The notes under the pieces are model-generated. The model worked only from the letters and a program-made list of their open reading frames with translations. It did no database searches and was not told where the DNA came from. From assembly GCA_027064405.1 (NCBI GenBank), contig JAMOPP010000057.1:1-14827 (forward strand): DNA of 14,827 nucleotides, read 5' to 3'. The DNA comes from Desulfurellales bacterium. Lineage in GTDB: Bacteria; Campylobacterota_A; Desulfurellia; Desulfurellales; Hippeaceae. The position numbers and the translations under genes are program-made. Of the stretch, positions 1 to 8,666 are shown one piece after another. Numbering within the stretch: position 1 is the first letter of the stretch; every line of letters begins with the position of its first letter.

Positions 1-624
1 ATAGAAAAAAACCAATTAAAGGCTACAGCTACCGATCATTTTAGATTAATAAATGTAATAACAAACATAGAAAACCAAGAAAAAACAGATAAATTTCTTA
101 TAGAAAACGACGGAGCTTCATTAATCACAAAAATAAATTTTGAAGAAACGGTTGATTTATATAAAACACACAACTCATTAGAAATAAAAAAAGAGAACAA
201 ATTAATAAAATCAAAATTAATAAAATCAAAATTTCCGGATTACACGGAAATACTTTATGATGAAAATAATAACATTATTGAAATAAATCGAAAAGAAACA
301 CTTAATGCCATTAAAAGAGTATCTGTAACAAATCCGGACAGTAAAGTAGAGCTATTTATTAACACCAACGATAATAAATTAATAATAACATCAATCAACA
401 GTGAAGGTGAAGAATCAACAGACAGTGTTGAAATAATAGATAAAAATAGTGACAATAATATTAAAATAAACCTATATTCAAAATTCATTATAGATTTCTT
501 ATCGCAAACAGAAATAAAAAATATTAAAGTATATTATAAAAATAACGAACAACCTATAATGTTAAAATCCCAGGATGATGAATATATTTATAATTATCTT
601 ATGACACCAATCACAACACAATAA
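1..624 (+). CDS. dnaN: DNA polymerase III beta sliding clamp, C-terminal part (5' end outside window)
   Basis: The reading frame is open from base 1 and gives 207 residues ending in TAA at 622-624. It is the middle and C-terminal domains of the ring-shaped clamp that tethers the replicative polymerase to DNA. Visible landmarks are ATATDHFRLI near residue 10, matching the ATDxHRL motif of clamp domain 2, then SKFPDY near residue 76, matching the conserved KFPDY stretch. The C-terminal YNYLMTPI resembles the Y-x-L-MP ending that lines the partner-binding pocket. About 160 N-terminal residues would lie upstream. The coding strand is strongly A-rich (roughly two A per T in the first 180 nt) and about 23% GC. 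It sits 1 nt before recF, in the usual dnaN-recF-gyrB order, so dnaA is expected further upstream but is not in view. Confidence 0.93.
   Translation: MEKNQLKATATDHFRLINVITNIENQEKTDKFLIENDGASLITKINFEETVDLYKTHNSLEIKKENKLIKSKLIKSKFPDYTEILYDENNNIIEINRKETLNAIKRVSVTNPDSKVELFINTNDNKLIITSINSEGEESTDSVEIIDKNSDNNIKINLYSKFIIDFLSQTEIKNIKVYYKNNEQPIMLKSQDDEYIYNYLMTPITTQ
202..231 (+). repeat. Perfect 15-nt tandem duplication inside dnaN
   Basis: TTAATAAAATCAAAA occurs twice back to back (202-216 and 217-231), encoding LIKSK-LIKSK just before the conserved FPDY of the clamp. By eye, alignment with the E. coli clamp (FIFTSKLVDGRFPDY) needs no gap here. The repeat therefore need not be an insertion and may be simple-sequence convergence in A-rich codons. 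Confidence 0.6.
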
Positions 625-625
625 A

Positions 626-1621
626 ATGTTTATCGAAAATCTCTATTTGAATAATTTTAAAAATTTAAGCAACACAAATTTCAAGTTCGATAATTTTAAT
701 ATTATTTATGGAGATAATTCAAGCGGTAAAACAAATCTTATAGAGGCTATATTTATTATTTTAAACGGACATTCCTTCAGTAAAAATAATAAATTTCTAC
801 AAAAAGACAAAAATCAAAAAACATTTCTAAGTTCATTAGTTAGAAATTATGATAATTTAAAAAACAATATATATATAGAGATTTATAAAAATAAAAAAAT
901 TGCAAAAATTAATTCCAAAAAGGTTAATACCGTGCAATTTAAAAAGAACTTCTATTCAATAATATTTTCAATCGAATCCTTTATATCGTTTAAAAACAAA
1001 AAATACCTTTTTTCCTTAATAGATAAAAACAGTTTTATAAAAGATAGAGAGATTTTAAATGATTTACTCGAATATAGGAAAATAATAAAAATAAAACAGA
1101 GTATTCTTGCCAATTCAAAGATAGACAAGGATGCATTATTCGTAATTAATAAAAAACTTGTAAGTATAGTAGATAAAATTTCTCAAAAACGAAAAATATC
1201 AACGGAAATTATTAACAAGAATATTCAGAATATGTTTAAATTATTTTCAGATAAAACAATTAATATAAGTTATGAAATCAAGGAATTAAATCAAGATGTA
1301 TTTAAAAATGAAATACTTAAAAGAAGAATACAATTTTCCTTAAATAAAGATAAAGTCAATATATTTCTTGACGAAAAAGATATATTTAGCTATTCTTCTT
1401 CGGGTGAAAAGAAGATAGCACTGTTTTGTATTGTAATGAGTATAGTAAAATATTACAATACAATCGAAAAACCGATCATTTTAATAGATGATTTGGAAGG
1501 GGATTTAGATAATAAAGCTAAAAGGGTTACAAAAGAAATATTGGGAAATATGACTAATCAGATTTTTTTAACAACGCTGGGCTATTATTTAGACGACAAT
1601 ATAAACACTATATATCTATAA
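626..1621 (+). CDS. recF: DNA replication and repair protein RecF
   Basis: This 331-residue SMC-like ATPase loads RecA at ssDNA gaps together with RecO and RecR. The N-terminus FIENLYLNNFKNL matches the RecF opening (LxNFRNY). The Walker A motif GDNSSGKT is at residues 29-36. The ABC-type signature SSSGEKK lies at about 257-263, and Walker B with the acidic pair (PIILIDDLEGDLD) at about 283-295. It is somewhat shorter than the usual 350-370 residues, mainly in the middle region. The ATG lies 1 nt after the dnaN stop and there is no visible Shine-Dalgarno, so translation is probably coupled to dnaN. Codon use is extremely A-rich (about 20% GC in a 300-nt sample), like dnaN and unlike gyrB just downstream. 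Confidence 0.93.
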   Translation: MFIENLYLNNFKNLSNTNFKFDNFNIIYGDNSSGKTNLIEAIFIILNGHSFSKNNKFLQKDKNQKTFLSSLVRNYDNLKNNIYIEIYKNKKIAKINSKKVNTVQFKKNFYSIIFSIESFISFKNKKYLFSLIDKNSFIKDREILNDLLEYRKIIKIKQSILANSKIDKDALFVINKKLVSIVDKISQKRKISTEIINKNIQNMFKLFSDKTINISYEIKELNQDVFKNEILKRRIQFSLNKDKVNIFLDEKDIFSYSSSGEKKIALFCIVMSIVKYYNTIEKPIILIDDLEGDLDNKAKRVTKEILGNMTNQIFLTTLGYYLDDNINTIYL

Positions 1622-1622
1622 A

Positions 1623-1626
1623 GAGG
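1623..1626 (+). promoter_or_regulatory. Shine-Dalgarno supporting the TTG start of gyrB
   Basis: GAGG lies 8 nt before the TTG at 1635. No in-frame ATG or GTG occurs before the conserved N-terminal region begins, so this site decides the non-ATG start. Confidence 0.65.
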
Positions 1627-1634
1627 TTTTAAGA

Positions 1635-3998
1635 TTGAAGGATTACGAAGCTAATAGTATTAAAGTTTTAAAGGGTTTGGATGCAGTAAGAAAAAGACCT
1701 GCTATGTATATAGGCGGAACATCCATTGAAGGTTTACATCATCTTGTGTATGAGGTTGTTGATAACTCAATAGATGAAGCAATGGCCGGTTATTGTACGG
1801 AAGTAGAGGTATATATCAACGAAGACAATTCAATAACGGTTATAGATAACGGAAGAGGTATTCCTGTTGATATTCATCCTGAAGAAAAAATACCGGCTGT
1901 AACACTGGTTTTAACAACCCTGCACGCAGGAGGAAAATTTGACAATAAAAGTTATAAAGTTTCAGGCGGTTTACACGGTGTAGGAATAAGTGTTGTAAAC
2001 GCTCTGTCTGAAAACCTGACTGTAGAAATCAAAAGAGACGGTAATATTTATACACAGGAGTTTCAAAAAGGTATTCCTGTGAGTGATTTAAAAAATATAG
2101 GTAAAACAAAAGAAAACGGAACCTCTGTTACTTTTTTACCGGATAGAGAGATATTTGAAACAACAGAGTTTAATTTTGAAATACTTTCAAAAAGATTAAG
2201 AGAGCTTGCATTTTTAAATAAAGGCTTAAAGATATCTTTATTTGATAGAAGAAATGATAAAAAAGAGACCTTTTATTATAAAGACGGTATAATTTCATTT
2301 ATAAATTATCTAAGTAAAAATAAAACAAAATTATTTGAAGAACCTATATATTTTTATATATCCTGTGAAGATGTATCGGTTGAACTTGCATTGGTTTATA
2401 CCGATTCTTACAATTCCTTGATTTATACATTTGCAAATTCAATCAATACAATAGAGGGCGGGGTTCATCTTTCGGCATTTAAAAGCGTATTAACAAAAGT
2501 TGTAAATAATTATATAAAAAAGAATAATATACTTAAAAATGATACGGTTTTTTCAGGAGAGGATATAAGAGAAGGGACTATTGCAATACTTTCCGTTACT
2601 TTACCGGATCCTCAATTTGAAGGTCAGACAAAAACAAAACTTGTTAATACCAATATTCAAAATATCATACAGACAAATCTTTATGAAAAACTAAGTGAAT
2701 ATTTTGAAGAACACCCCAAGGTTATAAAAATTATAATAGAAAAAGTTCAAAAAGCCTATCTTGCAAGGGAAGCAGCAAAGAAAGCAAGGGAGCTTGTGAG
2801 AAGAAAAACCGTTTTTGAAACAAAAGGTCTGCCCGGGAAATTAGCTGATTGTCAAGAAAAAGACCCTGAAAAAACAGAGTTATTTATAGTTGAGGGAGAT
2901 TCAGCAGGAGGAAGTGCAAAACAGGCGAGGGATAGGGTGTGTCAAGCTATTTTACCTTTAAAGGGTAAAATCTTAAATACTGAAAAAACAAATATAAGTA
3001 AGGTTTTAACAAGTGAAGAAATTAAAAACATAGTAACGGCAATTGGTGGCGGAATAGGGGACTCATTTAATATAGAGGATGTAAGATATCACAAGATTGT
3101 TATTATGACAGATGCCGATGTTGACGGAAGTCATATCCAGACGCTTATTTTAACACTTTTTTTTAGATATTTTAAAGAATTGATTGATATGGGTTATATT
3201 TATATAGCTCAACCACCTTTGTATAAGTGCAGAATAGGTAAGAAGGATTTTTATATAAAAGATGAAAAAAGGATGAAAGAGTTTTTAATTAATAAGGGTA
3301 TTGAAAATTTTACACCTTTGATTAATTCAAAAACTATGTCTAAAGAGGAGTTCAAAAAAGTTGTAAATAATCTTCTTATCTACGAAAATATGATAGATAA
3401 GCTGTCTCATAAATATGGTAATGAAGAAATTATAAGATGTCTGGCTATAATTTCTGTTTCTTATGATGATTTATCGGATTTACCGTTTTTACGGAAAAAG
3501 ATTAATCAATGTTTAAGTAAAAATTCTGAAATTTCCATAGAAGAAATAGAGGAAGAGAATGAAGCTATTGTGTTTAAGTATGTAGTTGATAATGAGAATA
3601 AGGAAATGTTTGTAAATAGAGATTTTTTTATCTCTCATGAATTTAATCTTACCAAGAAGTATACTCCTGCCAATAATATGCTTGGAGAACCTCCGTTTAA
3701 AGCTATTGTAAAAGAAGAAAAAAAGGAGTTTAAAACTATAAAAGAGATGATTAATTTTATTGAAAATAGAGCGAAGAAGGGTTTGGAAATTCAAAGATAT
3801 AAAGGTCTCGGTGAAATGAATCCGGAGCAACTTTGGGAAACAACTATGGACCCAAAACAGAGAAATATGCTTAAAATAACAATCAACGATGCCGCAAAGG
3901 CCGACGAGATATTTAATATGCTTATGGGTCAAAGGGCTGATTTAAGGCGTGATTTTATTGAAGAAAATGCCAAATTTGTGAAACATCTTGATGTATAA
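1635..3998 (+). CDS. gyrB: DNA gyrase subunit B (TTG start)
   Basis: GyrB is the ATPase and TOPRIM subunit of gyrase, acting as A2B2 with GyrA to introduce negative supercoils. Residue numbers are from the TTG at 1635. The GHKL ATPase shows YEVVDNSIDEAMAG with catalytic Glu40 and Mg-ligand Asn44, and the lid glycines GGLHGVG at 111-117. The TOPRIM domain has EGDSAGG starting at Glu420 and DADVDGSH at 493-500. The tail QRYKGLGEMN is at 720-729. At 787 residues it is the long form. A poorly conserved segment of very roughly 160 residues between PPLYK (527-531) and QRYKG resembles the insert of proteobacterial GyrB (E. coli 804 aa). The TTG start is supported by GAGG at 1623-1626, 8 nt upstream, and by the family N-terminus. 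It follows recF by 13 nt, the largest gap in the window. Confidence 0.97.
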   Translation: MKDYEANSIKVLKGLDAVRKRPAMYIGGTSIEGLHHLVYEVVDNSIDEAMAGYCTEVEVYINEDNSITVIDNGRGIPVDIHPEEKIPAVTLVLTTLHAGGKFDNKSYKVSGGLHGVGISVVNALSENLTVEIKRDGNIYTQEFQKGIPVSDLKNIGKTKENGTSVTFLPDREIFETTEFNFEILSKRLRELAFLNKGLKISLFDRRNDKKETFYYKDGIISFINYLSKNKTKLFEEPIYFYISCEDVSVELALVYTDSYNSLIYTFANSINTIEGGVHLSAFKSVLTKVVNNYIKKNNILKNDTVFSGEDIREGTIAILSVTLPDPQFEGQTKTKLVNTNIQNIIQTNLYEKLSEYFEEHPKVIKIIIEKVQKAYLAREAAKKARELVRRKTVFETKGLPGKLADCQEKDPEKTELFIVEGDSAGGSAKQARDRVCQAILPLKGKILNTEKTNISKVLTSEEIKNIVTAIGGGIGDSFNIEDVRYHKIVIMTDADVDGSHIQTLILTLFFRYFKELIDMGYIYIAQPPLYKCRIGKKDFYIKDEKRMKEFLINKGIENFTPLINSKTMSKEEFKKVVNNLLIYENMIDKLSHKYGNEEIIRCLAIISVSYDDLSDLPFLRKKINQCLSKNSEISIEEIEEENEAIVFKYVVDNENKEMFVNRDFFISHEFNLTKKYTPANNMLGEPPFKAIVKEEKKEFKTIKEMINFIENRAKKGLEIQRYKGLGEMNPEQLWETTMDPKQRNMLKITINDAAKADEIFNMLMGQRADLRRDFIEENAKFVKHLDV

Positions 3999-4007
3999 GG
4001 GGTTAAA

Positions 4008-6452
4008 ATGAAGGATCTTTTTAATGATAAAAATATAACACCTATTGATATAGAAGATACGATGAAACAATCCTATCTTGATTACTCTATGAGTGTTATT
4101 GTGGGTCGTGCAATACCTGATGCAAGAGACGGTTTAAAGCCGGTGCATAGGCGTATTCTATTTGCAATGAAAGAATTAAACCTCGACCACAGTAAGCCCT
4201 ATAAAAAAAGTGCAAGAGTTGTAGGTGATGTTATAGGTAAATACCATCCCCATGGTGATATGGCTGTTTATGATGCACTTGTTAGAATGAGCCAGGAATT
4301 TTCTATGCGCTATCCATTGGTTGACGGGCAGGGAAATTTTGGTTCAATTGATGGAGATTCTCCGGCTGCAATGAGATATACAGAGGTAAGGTTTTCCAAG
4401 ATAGCTCAAGAGATGTTGCAAGATTTAGACAAAAATAGTGTCGATTTTATATCCAACTACGATGATTCTATGAGTGAACCCGCCGTTTTACCTGCTATTA
4501 TACCAAATCTCTTAATGAACGGCTCAAGCGGTATAGCCGTTGGTTTCGCTACAAATATTCCTCCTCATAATCTTAATGAAATTATAGACGCATCCTTGTT
4601 ATACCTTGAAAGTGACGGAGAAGTTGATATTGAAGAGATATTGAAATATATAAAAGGACCTGATTTCCCTACAGGTGGTATATGTTCCGATGATATGCTC
4701 ATTAAAGAAGCTTATAAAAAAGGTATGGGAAAGGTTCAGATAAGATCGAGGGTAAAGGAAGAAAAAATAAAAAATAGAGACGCTTTAATTGTTTATGAAC
4801 TTCCTTATCAGGTTAATAAATCTTTACTGATACAATCAATAGCAAATTTGGTTAAGGATAAAAGAATAGACGGTATTTCCGATTTAAGGGATGAATCAAA
4901 TAAAGAAGGAATAAGAATTGTTATAGAGCTAAAAAAAGATACTCAGCCTGATGTTTTATTAAATAAGCTTTATAAATACACAAATATGCAGGTTACATTC
5001 GGTATCAATATGCTTGCCCTTGTAAATAATGTTCCAAAACTTCTAAATATTAAAGATGCAATAGGCGTATTTATAAAACACAGAATTGATGTTGTAAAAA
5101 GAAGAACCGCTTATTTGCTTAATAAATCAAAAGATAGAGCTCATATACTTGAAGGTTTGAAAATTACGCTCGATAATATAGATGAAGTTGTATCTATTAT
5201 AAGAGCATCAAAAGATTCAAATGAAGCTAAGTTAAAACTTAAAATGCGGTTCAAGTTAAGTGATAAGCAGACTCAGGCAATTTTGGATATGAGGCTTGCA
5301 AGACTTGTTGCTCTGGAAAAACAGAAAATTATAGATGAATATGAAAATGTGATTAAAGATATAGCATACTATGAGAGTATTTTATCCAATAAAGAGATTT
5401 TAAAAGGCGTTATTAAGGATGAGCTGAATTATGTAAGAGACAGCTATGGCGATAAAAGAAGAACCGAAATAGCAGGAAGCCTTAAAAATATCGATATTGA
5501 AGATATGATTAAAGATGAAGAGCTTGTTATAACATTTTCTAAAAAAGGTTATATTAAAGCTGTCTCCGGTGATGTCTACTCAACTCAGCATAGAGGTGGA
5601 AAAGGCAGAATGGCTTCAAGTTTTTCCGATAATGATTATGTTACGGATCTGTTTTTAACAAGGAGTTTGAGTACGCTTTTATGCTTTACCAATACAGGAA
5701 GGGTTTATCAGTTAAAAGCATACAATGTTCCAAACCTTCTTCCTTCGGCAAGAGGAAAGGCTATTGTAAATCTCCTTAAACTTCAGCCTGGTGAACAGAT
5801 AAAAACCATACTACCTTTTACTGAAACTACAAGCCTGTTTTTTGTTACCGAAAAAGGGGTTGTGAAACGCTCTCTGATAGACAATTTTAATCACATTCAA
5901 ACAAATGGAAAGATTGCTATAAAATTAAATGAACAGGATTCTCTTGTCAGGGTATTTAGCGTAAGCGATGAAGATGATATTGTAATTACGACAAGAAGAG
6001 GTATGATTATAAAGTTTAGTACAGGTGAAGTTAGAAATATGGGTATGACAGCAGCCGGTGTAAAAGGAATTAATTTGTCCAAGAACGATATAGTTGTTTC
6101 TGCAGACAGCTTCAGTAAAGAAAAACATACTAAAATAATATTTGTCACGGAAAAGGGTATGGGAAAACTGATTAAAATAGATAAGGTAAGAAAAATTAAA
6201 CGAGGCGGCAAGGGTGTAATAGGTATAAAGTTGAATAAGATGGATAATGTTGCCGGCAGTTTAACCCTAAATGAAGAAGATAATGTTATGGTTGTGAGTA
6301 AAAACGGCAAAATTATTAAACTTGAAGCAAAGGATATAAATGTAGTTGGAAGGACTGCGAAGGGTGTTAAATTAATTAACCTTGATGATAATGATATTGT
6401 TGTAAGTATAGTTGTATCTAAGGAACAAAATGAATCTGATACTGAAAAATGA
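4008..6452 (+). CDS. gyrA: DNA gyrase subunit A
   Basis: GyrA is the DNA-cleaving and wrapping subunit of gyrase, 814 residues. The start is ATG with AAGGGG at 3997-4002, overlapping the gyrB stop. The N-terminal winged-helix region holds GRAIPDARDGLKPVHRR. The catalytic Tyr124 lies in AAMRYTEVR (E. coli Tyr122). The quinolone-contact helix reads HPHGDMAVYDALVRM: the residue matching E. coli Ser83 is Met85, while the Asp87 equivalent, Asp89, is kept. The C-terminal beta-pinwheel begins with the GyrA box QHRGGKG at 527-533 (canonical QRRGGKG). It continues with repeats such as RSARGKA, GGKGVIGIKL and GRTAKGVKLINL. The GyrA box argues for gyrase rather than topoisomerase IV ParC. The last 23 nt also encode the start of the next protein. 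Confidence 0.97.
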   Translation: MKDLFNDKNITPIDIEDTMKQSYLDYSMSVIVGRAIPDARDGLKPVHRRILFAMKELNLDHSKPYKKSARVVGDVIGKYHPHGDMAVYDALVRMSQEFSMRYPLVDGQGNFGSIDGDSPAAMRYTEVRFSKIAQEMLQDLDKNSVDFISNYDDSMSEPAVLPAIIPNLLMNGSSGIAVGFATNIPPHNLNEIIDASLLYLESDGEVDIEEILKYIKGPDFPTGGICSDDMLIKEAYKKGMGKVQIRSRVKEEKIKNRDALIVYELPYQVNKSLLIQSIANLVKDKRIDGISDLRDESNKEGIRIVIELKKDTQPDVLLNKLYKYTNMQVTFGINMLALVNNVPKLLNIKDAIGVFIKHRIDVVKRRTAYLLNKSKDRAHILEGLKITLDNIDEVVSIIRASKDSNEAKLKLKMRFKLSDKQTQAILDMRLARLVALEKQKIIDEYENVIKDIAYYESILSNKEILKGVIKDELNYVRDSYGDKRRTEIAGSLKNIDIEDMIKDEELVITFSKKGYIKAVSGDVYSTQHRGGKGRMASSFSDNDYVTDLFLTRSLSTLLCFTNTGRVYQLKAYNVPNLLPSARGKAIVNLLKLQPGEQIKTILPFTETTSLFFVTEKGVVKRSLIDNFNHIQTNGKIAIKLNEQDSLVRVFSVSDEDDIVITTRRGMIIKFSTGEVRNMGMTAAGVKGINLSKNDIVVSADSFSKEKHTKIIFVTEKGMGKLIKIDKVRKIKRGGKGVIGIKLNKMDNVAGSLTLNEEDNVMVVSKNGKIIKLEAKDINVVGRTAKGVKLINLDDNDIVVSIVVSKEQNESDTEK
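6420..6424 (+). promoter_or_regulatory. Shine-Dalgarno fixing the polyprenyl synthase start inside gyrA
   Basis: AAGGA lies 5 nt before the ATG at 6430, within the end of gyrA. It favours that ATG over the in-frame TTG at 6412, which has no comparable site. Confidence 0.6.
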
Positions 6453-7380
6453 AATAAAAAAAGACATTGAAAGTGTAAATAAAACCCTATCCTTAATAAT
6501 GCGTCCGAAGTGTAATTTGACTAATGATGTATATAAACAGGTGATAGGTTCAGGTAAAAGACTTAGACCTTTGATAGTTCTATACACTGCTTTAGCTTTA
6601 GGCTACAAAGATATTAACGCGGCTTTAAGGGTTGGTTCAATAGTAGAATTAATCCATACGGCAAGTTTATTGCACGATGATATTATAGATGAAGCGCTAA
6701 CGAGGCGGGGAAATCCTACTGCTCACAAGGTTTTTGGCACAAAATCGGCTGTACTTGGCGGAGATTATCTTTATTCGTTGGCTTTTAATGAAGTTTTGTC
6801 TTTTGATGCACGAATAGCCGATACAATATCAAAAGCAGCCTATCTTTTAACCGAGGGTGAATTGCAGGAGCTTGAAAATGCTTTTAATCCGTCTTTAAGT
6901 GAAGATGATTATTACGATATTATATACAAAAAGACATCTGTTTTAATAGAGGCAAGCAGCATAAGCGGAGCTGTATTGGGAGATGATAAATACATAGAAG
7001 CATTCAAGGAGTACGGCAAAAATTTAGGTTTTGCATTTCAGATTAAAGATGACTGTTTGGATTATGATTCTGATATTGAAACACTTGGTAAAGATGTGGG
7101 CAGTGACCTAAAAGAGGGTAAAATAACGCTCCCTGTTCTGTACGCTCAAAATAATGATAATAATTTATCCGGAATGATTAAGGCATATTTTGACAAACAG
7201 GATGATTTGCTATATGAAAAAATAGATAGAAGTGTCAAAGAAAACGGAGTTGCGACAGCTATAAAAAAGGCTGAAGAATTCAGTGAAAAAGCAAAATGTG
7301 CAATAGAATTTTTGCCAAAAAGCAAATATAAAAAGTATTTAACGGCAATAGCCGATTATTCAATAGAAAGAAAGAGATGA
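6430..7380 (+). CDS. ispB: Trans-type polyprenyl diphosphate synthase (probable quinone side chain)
   Basis: This 316-residue enzyme condenses isopentenyl diphosphate onto an allylic primer to make an all-trans polyprenyl diphosphate, most likely for menaquinone or ubiquinone tails. It has the early GSGKRLRPLI motif, the first Asp-rich motif DDIID at 83-87 followed by RRG, and the second, DDCLD, at 207-211 after FQIK, with the KDVGSDLKEGK that follows it in this family. The residues four and five before the first Asp are Ser and Ala. These are small, as in long-chain synthases, rather than the bulky aromatics that stop short products; exact chain length cannot be read. The ATG at 6430 is chosen because of AAGGA 5 nt upstream. 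It overlaps gyrA by 23 nt and hemA by 4 nt. The symbol is by similarity to E. coli IspB; a heptaprenyl synthase or GGPP/FPP synthase is less likely. Confidence 0.85.
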   Translation: MNLILKNEIKKDIESVNKTLSLIMRPKCNLTNDVYKQVIGSGKRLRPLIVLYTALALGYKDINAALRVGSIVELIHTASLLHDDIIDEALTRRGNPTAHKVFGTKSAVLGGDYLYSLAFNEVLSFDARIADTISKAAYLLTEGELQELENAFNPSLSEDDYYDIIYKKTSVLIEASSISGAVLGDDKYIEAFKEYGKNLGFAFQIKDDCLDYDSDIETLGKDVGSDLKEGKITLPVLYAQNNDNNLSGMIKAYFDKQDDLLYEKIDRSVKENGVATAIKKAEEFSEKAKCAIEFLPKSKYKKYLTAIADYSIERKR

Positions 7381-8666
7381 AAGAAAGAATTATTACCCTT
7401 ATAGGCACAAATCATAAATTTTCAGACCAAACAATAAGAGGCAGGTTGTCTTTTAGAGAGAATGAGATAGAAATATACCTTAAAAAATTAAGACTTATTA
7501 AGGGTGTCAGAGAGGTTATGATACTTTCCACCTGCAACAGAGTTGAAATTCTGCTTGTCTCCGATTTTAATATAGACGATAGTATATTGAATTTCTTATC
7601 TGAATATTCAAAGATAGACATAAATAATCTCTCGAATATAGTTTATATTAAACATAGTACCGATGTCGTAAGGCATATGTTTAGGGTTGCCGCAGGGCTT
7701 GATTCTATGGTTATAGGAGAGCCTCAAATTTTAGGACAGCTAAAGGAAGCTTATAAATGGTCTGTTGAATTTATGTCAAGTGGCTCGACAATCAATAGAA
7801 TAATGCGCAGGACTTTTCATTCTGCAAAAATAATAAGAAGTAGAACAGATATTGCAAAAGGTGCTATCAGCGTTGCTTATGCAGCTTTGTTAAAGGTAAA
7901 ACAGATTGTCGATTTAAATTCTAAAAAGGTGCTTATTGTGGGTGTTGGTGAAATCAACCGTCTTGCCGCTGAACATTTTTCAAAAGCAGAAGCCAAGATA
8001 TCAATTATTGCAAACAGAACTATCGATAAAGCTCAAAGCTTTGCGGATACATATTCCGCTAAGGCTATCAAAATTGAAGATATAAAAAAAGAAATTGGTA
8101 ATGTAGATATTATAATAACATCCACAGCGTCAAAAGAGCCGATTTTGTTAAAAGAGTATATCCCTTTAAACAAAAAACTTATTATTGTGGATATGGCTAT
8201 GCCACAGGATACGGAAAAAGAAATTGAAAATTTGGAAAATGTAAAATTGATACTGCTTGATGATTTAAAGGGTATTGTGGAAAATTCCAAACACTCAAGA
8301 ATTAAACAGGCATCTATAGCCGAAAAGTTAATAGATAAAGAGGTAGAAGCATATAAAGAGTATGTGGATTCCTTGGATTACGATGAGGTTGCAAGACAGC
8401 TTAGATATACTGCAGAAAGAGTAAGAAATATTGAAGTTGCAAAATTTAGAAAAAAGTATGCAGACAATCTTAACGATGAAATAATAGAGGGCGTGGATAA
8501 TTTAACAAAATCACTTCTAAACAAGGTACTTCACGAGCCTACAAACAATATAAGGCTTTTTGCAGAACATCCGGAGGGTGATATGTATATAGAGCTTTTG
8601 AAGCGGATTTTTAAGATAGAGGTTTCCAAAAAGGAAGTTAAATGCTTTTTCTCGGAAAACAGTTAA
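7377..8666 (+). CDS. hemA: Glutamyl-tRNA reductase
   Basis: This enzyme reduces glutamyl-tRNA(Glu) with NADPH to glutamate-1-semialdehyde, the first committed step of C5-pathway tetrapyrrole synthesis. The 429 residues show the N-terminal GTNHKFSD. The active-site STCNRVEI carries the nucleophile Cys53 (Cys50 in E. coli). GLDSMVIGEPQILGQLKEAY is strongly diagnostic. A Rossmann nucleotide motif VLIVGVGEIN follows, and then the C-terminal helical dimerisation region. Length is normal for the family. The start ATG overlaps the upstream stop as ATGA, indicating translational coupling with the polyprenyl synthase. The last 25 nt overlap hemC. Use of the C5 pathway argues against an alphaproteobacterial (ALA synthase) host. 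Confidence 0.96.
   Translation: MKERIITLIGTNHKFSDQTIRGRLSFRENEIEIYLKKLRLIKGVREVMILSTCNRVEILLVSDFNIDDSILNFLSEYSKIDINNLSNIVYIKHSTDVVRHMFRVAAGLDSMVIGEPQILGQLKEAYKWSVEFMSSGSTINRIMRRTFHSAKIIRSRTDIAKGAISVAYAALLKVKQIVDLNSKKVLIVGVGEINRLAAEHFSKAEAKISIIANRTIDKAQSFADTYSAKAIKIEDIKKEIGNVDIIITSTASKEPILLKEYIPLNKKLIIVDMAMPQDTEKEIENLENVKLILLDDLKGIVENSKHSRIKQASIAEKLIDKEVEAYKEYVDSLDYDEVARQLRYTAERVRNIEVAKFRKKYADNLNDEIIEGVDNLTKSLLNKVLHEPTNNIRLFAEHPEGDMYIELLKRIFKIEVSKKEVKCFFSENS
8631..8637 (+). promoter_or_regulatory. Shine-Dalgarno for hemC within hemA
   Basis: AAGGAAG precedes the ATG at 8642 by 4 nt and lies inside the hemA reading frame. It supports starting hemC at 8642, giving a 25-nt overlap. Confidence 0.6.

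Noticed and set aside
202..231. 15-nt tandem repeat in dnaN as a recent duplication or insertion in the clamp
   Set aside because: Aligned by eye with the E. coli clamp, the LIKSKLIKSKFPDY stretch needs no gap, so there is no clear extra length; it is listed only as a repeat.
3513..3932. Long minus-strand open frame opposite gyrB
   Set aside because: It lies wholly within well-supported gyrB, has no recognisable domain or start signal, and is typical antisense openness of biased codons. The other minus-strand frames were rejected on the same grounds.
7941..7955. GVGEIN in place of GAGEMG in the HemA nucleotide-binding loop
   Set aside because: The last position varies among true glutamyl-tRNA reductases (E. 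coli has GAGETI), so this is ordinary variation.
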